Source: Dysgonomonas sp. 511
GTDB taxonomy: Bacteria > Bacteroidota > Bacteroidia > Bacteroidales > Dysgonomonadaceae
Assembly (NCBI RefSeq): GCF_010501105.1
Contig: NZ_QVMQ01000011.1
Coordinates: forward strand, 124,001-188,000
Length of the DNA: 64,000 nt
Direction of reading: 5' to 3'
In this document: one piece after another, positions 51,862 to 61,838 of the stretch
How the letters are laid out: the number at the start of each line of letters is the position of its first letter
Position numbering within the stretch: position 1 is the first letter of the stretch
Position numbers and translations under genes: made by a program
The notes under the pieces: model-generated
What the model saw: only the letters and a program-made list of their open reading frames with translations
Told to the model about the DNA's origin: nothing
Database searches by the model: none

Positions 51862-52887
51862 ATGATGCAGAAACTGGACGAAGAAAAAATAGATAAAATA
51901 ATCAACGGAATAGGCAACGATGAAGATTCCGAAAAGGTTGCTGCATGGTTTGCCACAAAAGAAGGGCAATTGTATCTGTCGAGACGGATGGATGAAGAAT
52001 TTTATACTGACAAGGATTTGTTGGAAACCTTAATGGAAACACAAGATATACCTTCCGACGATATTTATGAAAAAATAGAAAAACGGCTGTTTGTAAAGAA
52101 AATTATAAAAATCGGCAGCTATGCCGCAGCCATTCTGCTTCCTCTTATCATCGTATTCTGGGGATTGAACAAACTTGATTCGCGCGTAGACCTTTTTGGC
52201 GACGCCGAGTATGTCGATGTATATACCCCTAAGGGCGAACGCATGCAAATTGTATTCCCCGATGGGTCCGTAGCATATCTAAATTCCGACACTAAGTTGC
52301 GCTATCCCAAGAAGTTTGCCTTTTCCGACAGGAAAGTATATCTGGACGGAGAAGCATACTTCGAAATAGAGAAAAATGCAAGCCGCCCGTTCATTGTCGA
52401 ACTCGATAGCGTGGCCGTAAATGTGCTTGGCACATCCTTCAACCTGGAGGCCTATAGCAGCGAACGCAACATATCGCTGATCCTCGACGAAGGAAAAGTA
52501 AACCTGCGCCCATTGTCGGGCACTAAGAAATATACGCTCGACCCGGGTGAGAAAATGATATACGACAAGGTCAATGGCTCGTGCATCATTCTGGCAAATA
52601 ACTCCTATGTATCGCCCAGCCTTTGGAAAGATGATGTCGTATATCTCAAAAACAAACCGCTGGAAGAGGTAATAAAGGTTCTTGACCGCAAATATGATAT
52701 AAGATTCGAAATTTTGGAGCAGGAGGCATTAAAATATTCTTATACTATACTTATCTCCAGAAACACCCCTTTGGAGAAGGTTTTGCTCGATTTAGAAAAA
52801 ATAGCACCGGTTGTTTTCCACTTACAAAATGATAAAAAAAAATATTCAACCCCTATCACCCGTTTCCACCTTTCGTGTGTCAATTAG
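51862..52887 (+). CDS. FecR-type anti-sigma factor
   Basis: A 341-residue inner-membrane protein. The cytosolic N-terminal part (1-80) contacts sigma, one transmembrane helix lies at about 88-107 (IGSYAAAILLPLIIVFWGLN), and the periplasmic FecR domain runs from about 120 (YTPKGERMQIVFPDGSVAYL, RKVYLDGEAYFEIEKNASRP, VNVLGTSFNLEAYSSERNIS). A DUF4974 C-terminal part (YLKNKPLEEVIKVLDRKYDI) reads the STN domain of the SusC. The last residues after VFHLQNDKKK look unlike the usual end. They begin at a run of nine A, so a length change there is possible. Confidence 0.92.
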   Translation: MMQKLDEEKIDKIINGIGNDEDSEKVAAWFATKEGQLYLSRRMDEEFYTDKDLLETLMETQDIPSDDIYEKIEKRLFVKKIIKIGSYAAAILLPLIIVFWGLNKLDSRVDLFGDAEYVDVYTPKGERMQIVFPDGSVAYLNSDTKLRYPKKFAFSDRKVYLDGEAYFEIEKNASRPFIVELDSVAVNVLGTSFNLEAYSSERNISLILDEGKVNLRPLSGTKKYTLDPGEKMIYDKVNGSCIILANNSYVSPSLWKDDVVYLKNKPLEEVIKVLDRKYDIRFEILEQEALKYSYTILISRNTPLEKVLLDLEKIAPVVFHLQNDKKKYSTPITRFHLSCVN

Positions 52888-52924
52888 AATGTAAAAAGGA
52901 ATTAACTTTTAAATTTAATTGACT

Positions 52925-55900
52925 ATGAAGAGACTACTTTTATTTTTGCTGGGGGTCCTTTTTTTGAGTTCAACGATTTCTATTTCGGCTCAAAAAGTAA
53001 CCCTGAATCTCAATCAAGTAGCAATGGAAAAGGTTTTTTCAGCTATCACTGAACAAACCAATTATACATTCGCTTACAGCCAACCTACTATCAATCCTAA
53101 AGCACTAGTCAGCCTCAACGTTACTGATGCCGACCTGAAAAATGCATTGAACCAACTATTCGCAGGAACGAATGTGTCTTTCGAAATCAAAGACAAGAAA
53201 ATATTCCTGACTGATAAAGGCTCGGCAGCGCAACAAAAACCTGCCGATAAAATTACAGTCAAAGGTGTTGTAAAAGACGATATGGGAGAGCCTCTGTTGG
53301 GCGCATCAGTATCGGAAAAAGGCACAACAAATGCTGTAATGACCGACCTCAATGGGAACTTCACTATGCGCGTAGCCCCTAATGCCACATTAGTATTTAC
53401 TTATGTGGGCTTCAACACGCAGGAAGCAGCTGTGGGTGGACGTACCACTATGAATATGGTACTTGTCGAAAACAGCAAGATATTGGACGAAGTGGTAGTT
53501 ACCGCCCTCGGCATCAAACGCGAAGCTAAGGCATTGGGTTATTCGGTAGCCGAAGTGAAAAGCGAGGCACTTACTGCCGGCCGTAGCGACAATGCTGTCA
53601 ATGCTTTGTCGGGGAAAATGGCAGGTGTAGATATCTCTACCGGTAGTGGAGGTCCAGCCGGATCCACACGTGTAATTATTCGCGGAGTATCGCAATTGAC
53701 AGGAAACAACCAACCCCTGTATGTAATTGACGGCGTGCCGATGGACAACACCTCGATGGGTAGCGCCGGTGTAAACGGAGGATACGACTTAGGCGATGGG
53801 CTGTCATCTATCAATCCCGATGACATAGAATCGATGTCGGTATTGAAAGGAGCCTCGGCATCTGCCCTATACGGTTCGAGAGCTTCGAATGGAGTTATAC
53901 TGATTACCACCAAAACAGGTAAAGGACAAAAAGGACTGGGTATAGATGTTTCGATGAATGTAACGGGAGTGAAAATCCTTTCGGGCTTCGACGACTACCA
54001 GCGCGAATATGGACAAGGTACAAGTGGAGTGCCTTCATATCTGGCATCCAGTGCACAGACATCGACACAAAGTGCATGGGGAGGCAAGCTCGACCCGTCC
54101 CTTACTTTTCCTATCTACAACGGGGAAATGAAATCGTATGGAAACCGCAACGACAATATCCTCTCCTTCTTCCGCACAGGAATTACTTACAACAATTCGG
54201 TAGCTGTGTCCAACAACAGCGAAAAAGGCAACTTCCGCGTATCGGTATCCGATATGAGAAACAAAGACATCGTACCTTCATCGAACATGTATCGCACCAC
54301 TGTGATGATGAAGGGAGACTATAACGTGACCAAAGATCTGTATGTAGAAGCCAGGGCAAACTATTCGCGCGAGAAAGTAAACAACCGCCCTGCATTATCA
54401 GACTCGCCAAACAATATAGGAAACAGTATTATCGGCATTGCTCCAAACTTCGACCAAAAATGGTTGGCAGAAGGGTATAAAGACGAATTTGGACGTTATT
54501 CCCCTTGGAACGGAAACCAATGGCGACTGAATCCTTATTGGGTTATTAATGAAATGCAAAACCGTTCGAACAAAGAGCGTACAATGGGGCACGTAATGGC
54601 TAGCTATAAAATACTGCCTTACCTATCAGTTCAAGGGCGCGTGGGTATAGACGATTACAAATTCCGTTTCACCGATTATACCCCTCGTTATACCGATGGA
54701 AGGACAACCGGAGAAATGTCGGAAACATCTACAACCGTATCGGAGATCAATTACGAAGGTTTGATCCGTTTCAACAAACGCTTCCTCGACGACAAGCTCG
54801 ATGTTAGTGCTTTCGTAGGTGCAAATATGATGCAGTACAAAATGGAAAACATCGGCAACAAGGGTACCGACCAAAGTTTACCCGATGTAGTAAGTATAAG
54901 GAACTATAACCGGTACGACCGCCCTTCATACACCAACCTGAAAAAAGATGTAAATTCTGTATTCGGCTCTGTAAGCGTAGGTTACAACAGCTTCCTGTAC
55001 GGAGAATTTACATTGCGCAACGACTGGTCTTCTACCCTACCCAAAGACAATAACTCATACAGCTATCCATCCATATCGGGAAGCTTTGTATTCTCCGAAA
55101 TCGCCAACTTGTCTAACATAGGCTTATCGTTCGGTAAACTCCGTGCATCTTGGGCAAAAGTAGGTGGCGATACCAGTCCGTATATGATATTCAATGCTTA
55201 TGGCTTGTTGGATTTCACTATAGGAGGAAGCTCTTTGGGAACTATCGCATCCGACGTATTGCCAAATCAATTTTTGAAACCGACATCTACATATTCTCAC
55301 GAAATAGGCCTCGATTTACGTTTCCTCAACGACAGGCTCAATTTCGACTTCGGTTATTACAACCAATCTACAAAAAACCAGATTATGAACCTGCCTCTGA
55401 CATCGTCTGCGGGATATACAGCCGCCATTATCAATACCGGTGAAATCTCCAACAAGGGTGTTGAATTGGCAATAACTGCGATACCTGTACGCATAAAGGA
55501 CTTCGAATGGATGTTGAACGTAAATCTTGCACACAACAAGAACAGAATGGAAAAACTCCACGACGATGTGAAGATATATGAACTATCAGCAGCCAGATGG
55601 GCAGGAGCCTCGGTTGTAGCCAAGGAAGGCGAAAGCTTTGGGTCTATCATGGGTAAAAAGTTTGCCCGCAACGAAAACGGCGACGTAATCTTCACCGAAG
55701 ATGGTATGCCTACATTCGAGAATGAAGTATCTGTGCTAGGAAATGGTAACCACGACCTGACATTGGGTGTAGGTAGTACGTTCCGTTACAAAGATTTTTC
55801 GCTCGGTGTATTATTCGACATGAAATTCGGAGCTGATATCTATTCTATGAGTTACCGCATGGCTCACTACAATGGCACATCCAAAAACACACTGGAAGGA

Positions 55901-56359
55901 CGCCGTGAGTGGAACGAATCGGAAGAAGCCCGCAGAGCGGCTAACGCCACTTTAGAGAACTGGACTCCTACCGGAGGATATGTAGGTAAAGGTGTGGTCG
56001 ATGGAGGACTTGATGAGAATGGCAATACTATATGGATGAATAATACGACACCGGTAGACCCTCAGGTATATTGGAGATCGGTAGCAGACAACACTCCTGA
56101 GCCGTTTATTCTTGATGCTTCTTATGTGAAACTGAGAGAGCTGAACTTTACTTACAACTTCCCGCTGAAACTTCTGGCCAGAACACCTATCAAAGGATTA
56201 TCCCTGTCGGCTTATGGAAGAAACCTGTTTATCCTTCACTCCAAGCTAAAGAATATAGACCCAGAGTCTAACTATAATAATGGAAACGGACAAGGATTGG
56301 AATACGGATCGTTACCATCGCGCAGAACATTTGGTTTTGGAGTCAATGTTAAATTTTAA
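52925..56359 (+). CDS. SusC/RagA-type TonB-dependent transporter with STN domain
   Basis: A 1144-residue outer-membrane importer. After the signal peptide, an STN signalling domain occupies about 25-95 (LNLNQVAMEKVFSAITEQTN, LKNALNQLFAGTNVSFEIKD). A carboxypeptidase-like domain (VKGVVKDDMGEPLLGASVSE), TonB-box region (ILDEVVVTALGIKREAKALG), plug (IIRGVSQLTGNNQPLYVIDG) and a full barrel ending FGFGVNVKF follow. The STN domain is what links ligand uptake to the FecR/ECF switch. The ATG at 52925 is preferred to a TTG two codons earlier. SusD follows after 14 bp. Confidence 0.96.
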   Translation: MKRLLLFLLGVLFLSSTISISAQKVTLNLNQVAMEKVFSAITEQTNYTFAYSQPTINPKALVSLNVTDADLKNALNQLFAGTNVSFEIKDKKIFLTDKGSAAQQKPADKITVKGVVKDDMGEPLLGASVSEKGTTNAVMTDLNGNFTMRVAPNATLVFTYVGFNTQEAAVGGRTTMNMVLVENSKILDEVVVTALGIKREAKALGYSVAEVKSEALTAGRSDNAVNALSGKMAGVDISTGSGGPAGSTRVIIRGVSQLTGNNQPLYVIDGVPMDNTSMGSAGVNGGYDLGDGLSSINPDDIESMSVLKGASASALYGSRASNGVILITTKTGKGQKGLGIDVSMNVTGVKILSGFDDYQREYGQGTSGVPSYLASSAQTSTQSAWGGKLDPSLTFPIYNGEMKSYGNRNDNILSFFRTGITYNNSVAVSNNSEKGNFRVSVSDMRNKDIVPSSNMYRTTVMMKGDYNVTKDLYVEARANYSREKVNNRPALSDSPNNIGNSIIGIAPNFDQKWLAEGYKDEFGRYSPWNGNQWRLNPYWVINEMQNRSNKERTMGHVMASYKILPYLSVQGRVGIDDYKFRFTDYTPRYTDGRTTGEMSETSTTVSEINYEGLIRFNKRFLDDKLDVSAFVGANMMQYKMENIGNKGTDQSLPDVVSIRNYNRYDRPSYTNLKKDVNSVFGSVSVGYNSFLYGEFTLRNDWSSTLPKDNNSYSYPSISGSFVFSEIANLSNIGLSFGKLRASWAKVGGDTSPYMIFNAYGLLDFTIGGSSLGTIASDVLPNQFLKPTSTYSHEIGLDLRFLNDRLNFDFGYYNQSTKNQIMNLPLTSSAGYTAAIINTGEISNKGVELAITAIPVRIKDFEWMLNVNLAHNKNRMEKLHDDVKIYELSAARWAGASVVAKEGESFGSIMGKKFARNENGDVIFTEDGMPTFENEVSVLGNGNHDLTLGVGSTFRYKDFSLGVLFDMKFGADIYSMSYRMAHYNGTSKNTLEGRREWNESEEARRAANATLENWTPTGGYVGKGVVDGGLDENGNTIWMNNTTPVDPQVYWRSVADNTPEPFILDASYVKLRELNFTYNFPLKLLARTPIKGLSLSAYGRNLFILHSKLKNIDPESNYNNGNGQGLEYGSLPSRRTFGFGVNVKF

Positions 56360-56373
56360 ATTGCTGGAATATT

Positions 56374-57972
56374 ATGAATATAATTAAAAATATAAAATGG
56401 CTTGCATTGGCTGCAATTGTTGGACTAACAGCCTGCATCGATGAGGATCTGAACAAAGACCCTAATACAAATCCTGATATGGACCCCAACCTGCAAATAA
56501 CTACCATACAGGTACTACCGACCAGTGACCCCGAAGCGTGGCATAGGTATTTGATCTATCCGGGCGGCTTTATAAACCAATGGTCTAACGACTGGTCGCT
56601 GGTAGAATACGGAGGTAAAGGGAAGAAAAATGACAGCTTCTTTGCCCAATTGTGGGAATCTATGTACCCGTCTGTTATCAAGAATGTTGTCGATCTGGTA
56701 GAAAGAACCCGCGACAAGCCCGAATACGTGAATGCTCATGCTGCCGGACGTATAATGAGGGTCGAAAACTTTCTGCGCCTTACCGATTATTATGGAGATA
56801 TTCCTTACTTCGAAGCAGGTATGGCATACTATTCCGGAGCTTTCAAACCGGCTTACGACCGTCAGGAAGATATCTACAAAGATTTCTTCAAAGAGCTGAA
56901 AGAAGCAGCAGGTCAATTCAACAGCTCGGCTGAATCTATCGCGGGTGGCGATATGTATTATAGCGGCGACCTCGAAAAATGGAGAAAATTAGCCAACTCG
57001 TTGCGTCTACGCATCGCTATGCGCTTGATAAAGGTAGACCCGGCATTGGCAAAACAGGAAGCTGAAGCGGCGGTGGCCGATGGTGTTTTCACATCCAATA
57101 GCGACATATGCTATGTAATGCACGACGATGTTGGCGGAACCGGCCCATCGGGAGGTAATGCCATTGCCAACCGTTTCCTGAATGCAAACTCAAGTACATT
57201 CCGCATTTCCAAACAACTGATTGCGGCCATGGAAAAAACACAAGACCCGCGCATCCCGTACTATGCTGGTTCGTATCTCGAAGACAATGTACGTACAGAT
57301 ATTACCCCTCTGCTATACAAAGCATATGGAAAATACGAAACCTTTGCAATAGGTGCAGAGTTATTCTCTTGGGACGAAAGAGCCACAGTGCCAAACAATC
57401 CTGTTTCCCTGACGCTCGATAATGGTACTATCATCTCGGTAGAAAGGCTGTACCAGTTCATGCAACCATCGAAAATAATATCAAACCCGGCAACTCCATA
57501 CATTCACATGTCTTATGCCGAAGTAGAGCTTCTTCTCGCCGAGGCTGCTTTCCGCGGCTACAATGTAGGAGGTAGCGCAGCATCGCACTTCCAGGCAGGG
57601 CTGAAAGCGGCAGTCGAGCAATGGTCTCTCTTTGGTGTGAGCCCGGATCAGACCGCACTGCAAGCCTTTCTGAATACAAACACCTTGAAAACAGGGACAG
57701 AGATGGAGCAAATAGCCACACAGTTATGGATATTATCATTCCTCGACCCGTTCGAAACATGGTCTAACTACCGTAGGTTAGGATTGCCAAGAGAGGCCAA
57801 TTTCCTCAATAATTATCCTACTGAGAACGAATCGAAAGGAGAAAGCCCTCGCCGCATGCAATATCCTGTATCGGAGCAAACGAGCAACCCTGAAGGGTAC
57901 CAATCGGCTATAGACAGACTCGAAAGCAAGACTGATACATGGAATGAACGCGTTTGGTGGGACAAAAAATAA
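56374..57972 (+). CDS. SusD/RagB-type glycan-binding lipoprotein
   Basis: A 532-residue surface lipoprotein. The lipobox is at about Cys17 (VGLTAC). N-terminal TPR-like helices include YLIYPGGFINQWSNDWSLVE, ESMYPSVIKNVVDLVERTRD and AAGRIMRVENFLRLTDYYGD. The C-terminal SusD domain has TPYIHMSYAEVELLLAEAAF and DPFETWSNYRRLGLP. It caps the SusC barrel and hands over oligosaccharide. This form belongs to the SusD-like_2 subgroup by pattern. Its ligand is inferred from the enzymes downstream to contain GlcNAc or GlcN. Confidence 0.95.
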   Translation: MNIIKNIKWLALAAIVGLTACIDEDLNKDPNTNPDMDPNLQITTIQVLPTSDPEAWHRYLIYPGGFINQWSNDWSLVEYGGKGKKNDSFFAQLWESMYPSVIKNVVDLVERTRDKPEYVNAHAAGRIMRVENFLRLTDYYGDIPYFEAGMAYYSGAFKPAYDRQEDIYKDFFKELKEAAGQFNSSAESIAGGDMYYSGDLEKWRKLANSLRLRIAMRLIKVDPALAKQEAEAAVADGVFTSNSDICYVMHDDVGGTGPSGGNAIANRFLNANSSTFRISKQLIAAMEKTQDPRIPYYAGSYLEDNVRTDITPLLYKAYGKYETFAIGAELFSWDERATVPNNPVSLTLDNGTIISVERLYQFMQPSKIISNPATPYIHMSYAEVELLLAEAAFRGYNVGGSAASHFQAGLKAAVEQWSLFGVSPDQTALQAFLNTNTLKTGTEMEQIATQLWILSFLDPFETWSNYRRLGLPREANFLNNYPTENESKGESPRRMQYPVSEQTSNPEGYQSAIDRLESKTDTWNERVWWDKK

Positions 57973-57994
57973 TAACCTATAAAAAGAATAAGAA

Positions 57995-59383
57995 ATGAAG
58001 ACATTAAAATATATATTATTTGTAATATTGCCTCTCTTCGCTTTCATTAGTTGCGAAAACGATGACGGAGACAATCCAGGCTTTGCCGATGATGAAGTTC
58101 CTCGTATCTATATGGACTGGCAACAATACCTGACCCGGAATGTAGGAGATGTAATCACCCTTTCCCCTATGGTTTCTCCTTCCGATGGGGCTACCTATAA
58201 GTGGACACTCGATGGTGAGGTCATATCCACAGAGAAAGACTTCAGTTATACGATCACACAGAAAATGGTCGGATTGCTAAAATTCGAAGTTACCCGTAAA
58301 GAAGCTTCCAATTCGCGTGAAGGATACATACTTGTACCCAACGATTTTGCGCCTAAGGCATATAATAAAAAATCGGTGGCATTCCTTACTGGCAATGGTT
58401 CTATAGGCGATGTCGATTGGGACAATATCACTCATCTGATAGTATCGTCGGCCGTAGTAGAAGAAGACGGTTCTCTTAACATGTCGAATATCAATGGGCT
58501 GAACCTGAGCGTCCTTACTACTTATGCACACCATCATGGCGTATCTGTATTGCTCGAAGTATCGGGAATACTAAACTCTTACCTTAATGCGGCGCCTGTT
58601 TATCAGAGCTATACATTCTACGACAATGCAGTAGGCAGCAAATATAAAAGCCTTGCAGACAATATCGTAGAACAGGTAAAAGCACATAATCTCGATGGTA
58701 TAAATGTATATATGGATAAAGCCAATACTGCCAATGGTTTATTTGCCGAATCGGCCAAGCTGAGAGATTTTTATCTATATCTGGCAAATGAGATGAAATC
58801 GGGAAAGAATGTCCTCAATGAAGTCGAACACGACTATATAATGACTATGTCGGTAGTTGCAGGATGGACACGAGGTTCTTTGTATACAGTCGCAGGATTG
58901 ACCGAATACGATTGGATAAATGTACTGGCTTTCGCTATCGAAGACCTGGACGCCGTACCGCATTCTTCACAATGGGCTGCCGAAAATGAGATTGCCCAAT
59001 GGATGACAACATGGATAGGCCCTATTCCGGCAAACAGGCTGGTACTCGGCGTTCCTACGTTTGGAGTACACTTTTCCGGCAAACCAGCCGATTATACATG
59101 GGGCAACTGGGGCAGCTTCAATACATATGTTTCATACAAAGCGATTTGCTCGAAATATCCTGATGCTCCTGCTAAGAATGGAATAATAATAAAGGATAAC
59201 GATGGAGATAAGTCGAAAGAAGTAGATAAGATATATTACGACGGACCTCCGGCTATCCGTGCCAAGGCTGCTTTTGCCCTGACAAAAGATCTTGCAGGAA
59301 TGGCTTTATGGTCTATCGAGAATGACAGTAAAGATCCGGCAGCTTCCCTAATCAAACAAATGAACACAAGCTTGGGTAATTAA
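57995..59383 (+). CDS. GH18-fold lipoprotein with degenerate catalytic motif
   Basis: A 462-residue lipoprotein (lipobox Cys20, FISC) in the place where a PUL usually encodes a SusE-type surface glycan-binding protein. Residues about 35-115 look like a PKD/Ig-like domain (LSPMVSPSDGATYKWTLDGE). A GH18 barrel follows (SVAFLTGNGS, VLLEVSG, LDGINVYMDKANT, MTMSVVAGWTRG, VLGVPTFGVHFSGK, AGMALWSIEND). The DGxDxDxE motif reads DGINVYMD (234-241): two Asp are Asn and Tyr, and the catalytic Glu is Asp. It should bind, not cleave, chitin-like glycan; this is inference from the missing residues. The gene lies 22 bp after susD. Confidence 0.88.
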   Translation: MKTLKYILFVILPLFAFISCENDDGDNPGFADDEVPRIYMDWQQYLTRNVGDVITLSPMVSPSDGATYKWTLDGEVISTEKDFSYTITQKMVGLLKFEVTRKEASNSREGYILVPNDFAPKAYNKKSVAFLTGNGSIGDVDWDNITHLIVSSAVVEEDGSLNMSNINGLNLSVLTTYAHHHGVSVLLEVSGILNSYLNAAPVYQSYTFYDNAVGSKYKSLADNIVEQVKAHNLDGINVYMDKANTANGLFAESAKLRDFYLYLANEMKSGKNVLNEVEHDYIMTMSVVAGWTRGSLYTVAGLTEYDWINVLAFAIEDLDAVPHSSQWAAENEIAQWMTTWIGPIPANRLVLGVPTFGVHFSGKPADYTWGNWGSFNTYVSYKAICSKYPDAPAKNGIIIKDNDGDKSKEVDKIYYDGPPAIRAKAAFALTKDLAGMALWSIENDSKDPAASLIKQMNTSLGN

Positions 59384-59486
59384 TTATGTGATTGAAGACG
59401 GTAATATTCGGAATGGCAAAAGTCATATCCGGATATTACTATCTTTTGCTAAGTACTTTAATCTGAAAACAACAGACACGCTACAT

Positions 59487-61811
59487 ATGAATATATTATC
59501 AAAGATACTCCTTATCTCAGCCTGTTGCCTTATCATAGGTTGTGGCTCGAAACATAACATAGAAGCCGATTACGAAATCGTACCCTTACCTTTCGAAGTA
59601 AAGAATACAGGTGGCGAGCCTTTTATTCTCGACGATAAAACAATGATTGTTTACCCGGAAGGCAATGAGACATTGAAGCAGGCTGCCGGATTCTTATCCG
59701 AATATATTAATTTAAGCATCGGGCTTAAACCAGATATAACCGGCGATGTCAAAGATCAGAATGTCATTGTTCTCAAAACAGGCTATAAAGGTGACAATCC
59801 GGAAGCATACCAACTTCTGGTAAGCAAAGACAAGATTACAATACAGGGCGTTGCCGAAGCTGCGGTTTTCTACGGTATGCAGACCCTTCGTAAATCAATG
59901 CCTGTTGGTCATGATATAACTACAGTCAGCTTTCCCGCAACAGAAATTACAGACTATCCCCGCTTCGGTTACAGAGGGATGCATCTCGACGTAAGCCGTC
60001 ATATGTTCCCTATCGAATCCGTGAAAAAATACATCGACATATTGGCTCTACACAACATAAACCGCTTCCATTGGCATCTGACCGATGACCAGGGCTGGCG
60101 TATCGAAATTAAGAAATATCCCGAACTCACAAAAACAGGCTCGATGAGAGCACAAACCGTAATTGGCAAAAACAGCGGAGAATACGATGGAAAACCTTAT
60201 GGCGGATTCTATACTCAGGATGAAATAAAAGAGGTGGTGAAATATGCCGAAGAACGCTTCATCACTATTATTCCCGAAGTAGACTTGCCGGGGCATATGC
60301 TCGCCGCACTGACCACATATCCTAATCTGGGATGTACAGGCGGTCCATATAAAGTGGCTGAAACCTGGGGAGTATTCGATGATGTACTCTGTGCAGGCAA
60401 CGAAGATATATATCCATTTCTCGAAGGCGTATTCGACGAAGTAATCGAGCTTTTCCCTTCCGAATATATCCACGTAGGAGGCGATGAATGCCCCAAAACA
60501 CGTTGGGAGAAATGCCCTAAGTGCCAGGCAAAGATCAAAGCGTTGGGACTTAAAGCAGATGCCGGACACACAGCAGAACAGGGATTGCAAAGCTATGTTA
60601 TACAGCGCATAGAGAAATATATCAACAGTAAAGGACGAAAGGTGATCGGCTGGGACGAGATACTCGAAGGAGGCATAGCCCCTAACGCCACCATCATGTC
60701 GTGGCAGGGAATAGAAGGCGGAACAGAAGCTGCCCTCCAGCACCACGATGCTATAATGACTCCTACTACTTACCTGTACTTCGACTACTATCAGGCATTA
60801 GACATCAAAGACGAACTATTCGGCATAGGCGGATATGTACCTGTAGAAAAGGTATATAGCTACGAACCGATGCCCGAAGGACTTACCAAAGAACAGCAAA
60901 AGCATATCATCGGCACTCAGGCAAATGTATGGACAGAGTATATGAAAGACTTCAACCATGTGGAATATATGGTATTGCCGCGCATGGCTGCACTCTCGGA
61001 AATACAGTGGACACAGCCGGAGAAAAAGGATTACCAGAAGTTCCTGCCTCGTCTGGCTAAACTGACCAAGCTGTATGCCAAACTGGGGTATAACTTTGCC
61101 ACTCATATATTCAACATCGAAGGCAAGATAGAAACCGACAACGCAAACAAGCAGCTTAAAATGACGCTTTCTACTTTCGACAATGCACCTATATTCTACA
61201 CATTGGACGGCTCTGAACCTACCGAAAAAAGCACTCTATATGAAGGGGTTATCCAAATAGACAAAAATGTAGATATCAAAGCTGTCGCCATTCGCGATGG
61301 TATAAGAAGCAAGATATACGAACGCAAACTGGATATAAACAAAGCGACATTCAAGCCTATTACCCTCGAAAACAAACCCTGGGGACGCTACAGCTATGCC
61401 GGTGCACCTACATTGGTCGACGGGCAGGCAGGAGGCGATGTGTACGCCAGCGGCGGATGGATCGGCTTCCAGCAAGACATGATAGCCACTATCGACCTTG
61501 AGGAAACCACACCGATATCGAAAGTGCGTATGGGCACATTTGTCGACGTAGCCAGCTGGATATTCAATGTATCGGAATACTCGATATATGTTTCTGACGA
61601 CAACAAGGACTTTAAACAAATATATAGCAAGGAATTTGCTCCTGTGGAAGAAAGCCAGCCTGTAGGCCCGGTTTATCTCGATGCAGAGTTCAGCAAAGTA
61701 GATACCCGCTATGTAAAAGTTGTGGCCAAATACCTTCGTTCTCAACCCGAATGGGCAGGAGGGGCAGGCAAACCGGCCTCCATATTCATTGACGAGATAC
61801 AAGTTAATTAA
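59487..61811 (+). CDS. GH20 beta-N-acetylhexosaminidase
   Basis: A 774-residue lipoprotein (lipobox Cys19, IIGC). It has a GH20b-like N-terminal domain (about 28-155), then the GH20 barrel (GYRGMHLDVSRHMFPIESVK, FHWHLTDDQGWRIEIKKYPE) with the catalytic pair Asp333-Glu334 in HVGGDECPKTRW. After about 600 comes a chitobiase C-terminal-like domain (APIFYTLDGSEPTEKSTLYE). A discoidin-like (F5/8 type C) carbohydrate-binding domain forms the end. It removes terminal GlcNAc or GalNAc. The ATG at 59487 begins the signal peptide; earlier in-frame codons do not. It should process chitobiose-type products. Confidence 0.95.
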   Translation: MNILSKILLISACCLIIGCGSKHNIEADYEIVPLPFEVKNTGGEPFILDDKTMIVYPEGNETLKQAAGFLSEYINLSIGLKPDITGDVKDQNVIVLKTGYKGDNPEAYQLLVSKDKITIQGVAEAAVFYGMQTLRKSMPVGHDITTVSFPATEITDYPRFGYRGMHLDVSRHMFPIESVKKYIDILALHNINRFHWHLTDDQGWRIEIKKYPELTKTGSMRAQTVIGKNSGEYDGKPYGGFYTQDEIKEVVKYAEERFITIIPEVDLPGHMLAALTTYPNLGCTGGPYKVAETWGVFDDVLCAGNEDIYPFLEGVFDEVIELFPSEYIHVGGDECPKTRWEKCPKCQAKIKALGLKADAGHTAEQGLQSYVIQRIEKYINSKGRKVIGWDEILEGGIAPNATIMSWQGIEGGTEAALQHHDAIMTPTTYLYFDYYQALDIKDELFGIGGYVPVEKVYSYEPMPEGLTKEQQKHIIGTQANVWTEYMKDFNHVEYMVLPRMAALSEIQWTQPEKKDYQKFLPRLAKLTKLYAKLGYNFATHIFNIEGKIETDNANKQLKMTLSTFDNAPIFYTLDGSEPTEKSTLYEGVIQIDKNVDIKAVAIRDGIRSKIYERKLDINKATFKPITLENKPWGRYSYAGAPTLVDGQAGGDVYASGGWIGFQQDMIATIDLEETTPISKVRMGTFVDVASWIFNVSEYSIYVSDDNKDFKQIYSKEFAPVEESQPVGPVYLDAEFSKVDTRYVKVVAKYLRSQPEWAGGAGKPASIFIDEIQVN

Positions 61812-61838
61812 AATTCATAGGTTAAAATTAGTGTGTGT

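Noticed and set aside
59388..59486. Upstream start for the GH20 gene
   Set aside because: The signal peptide and lipobox begin at the ATG at 59487; the preceding codons would bury them.
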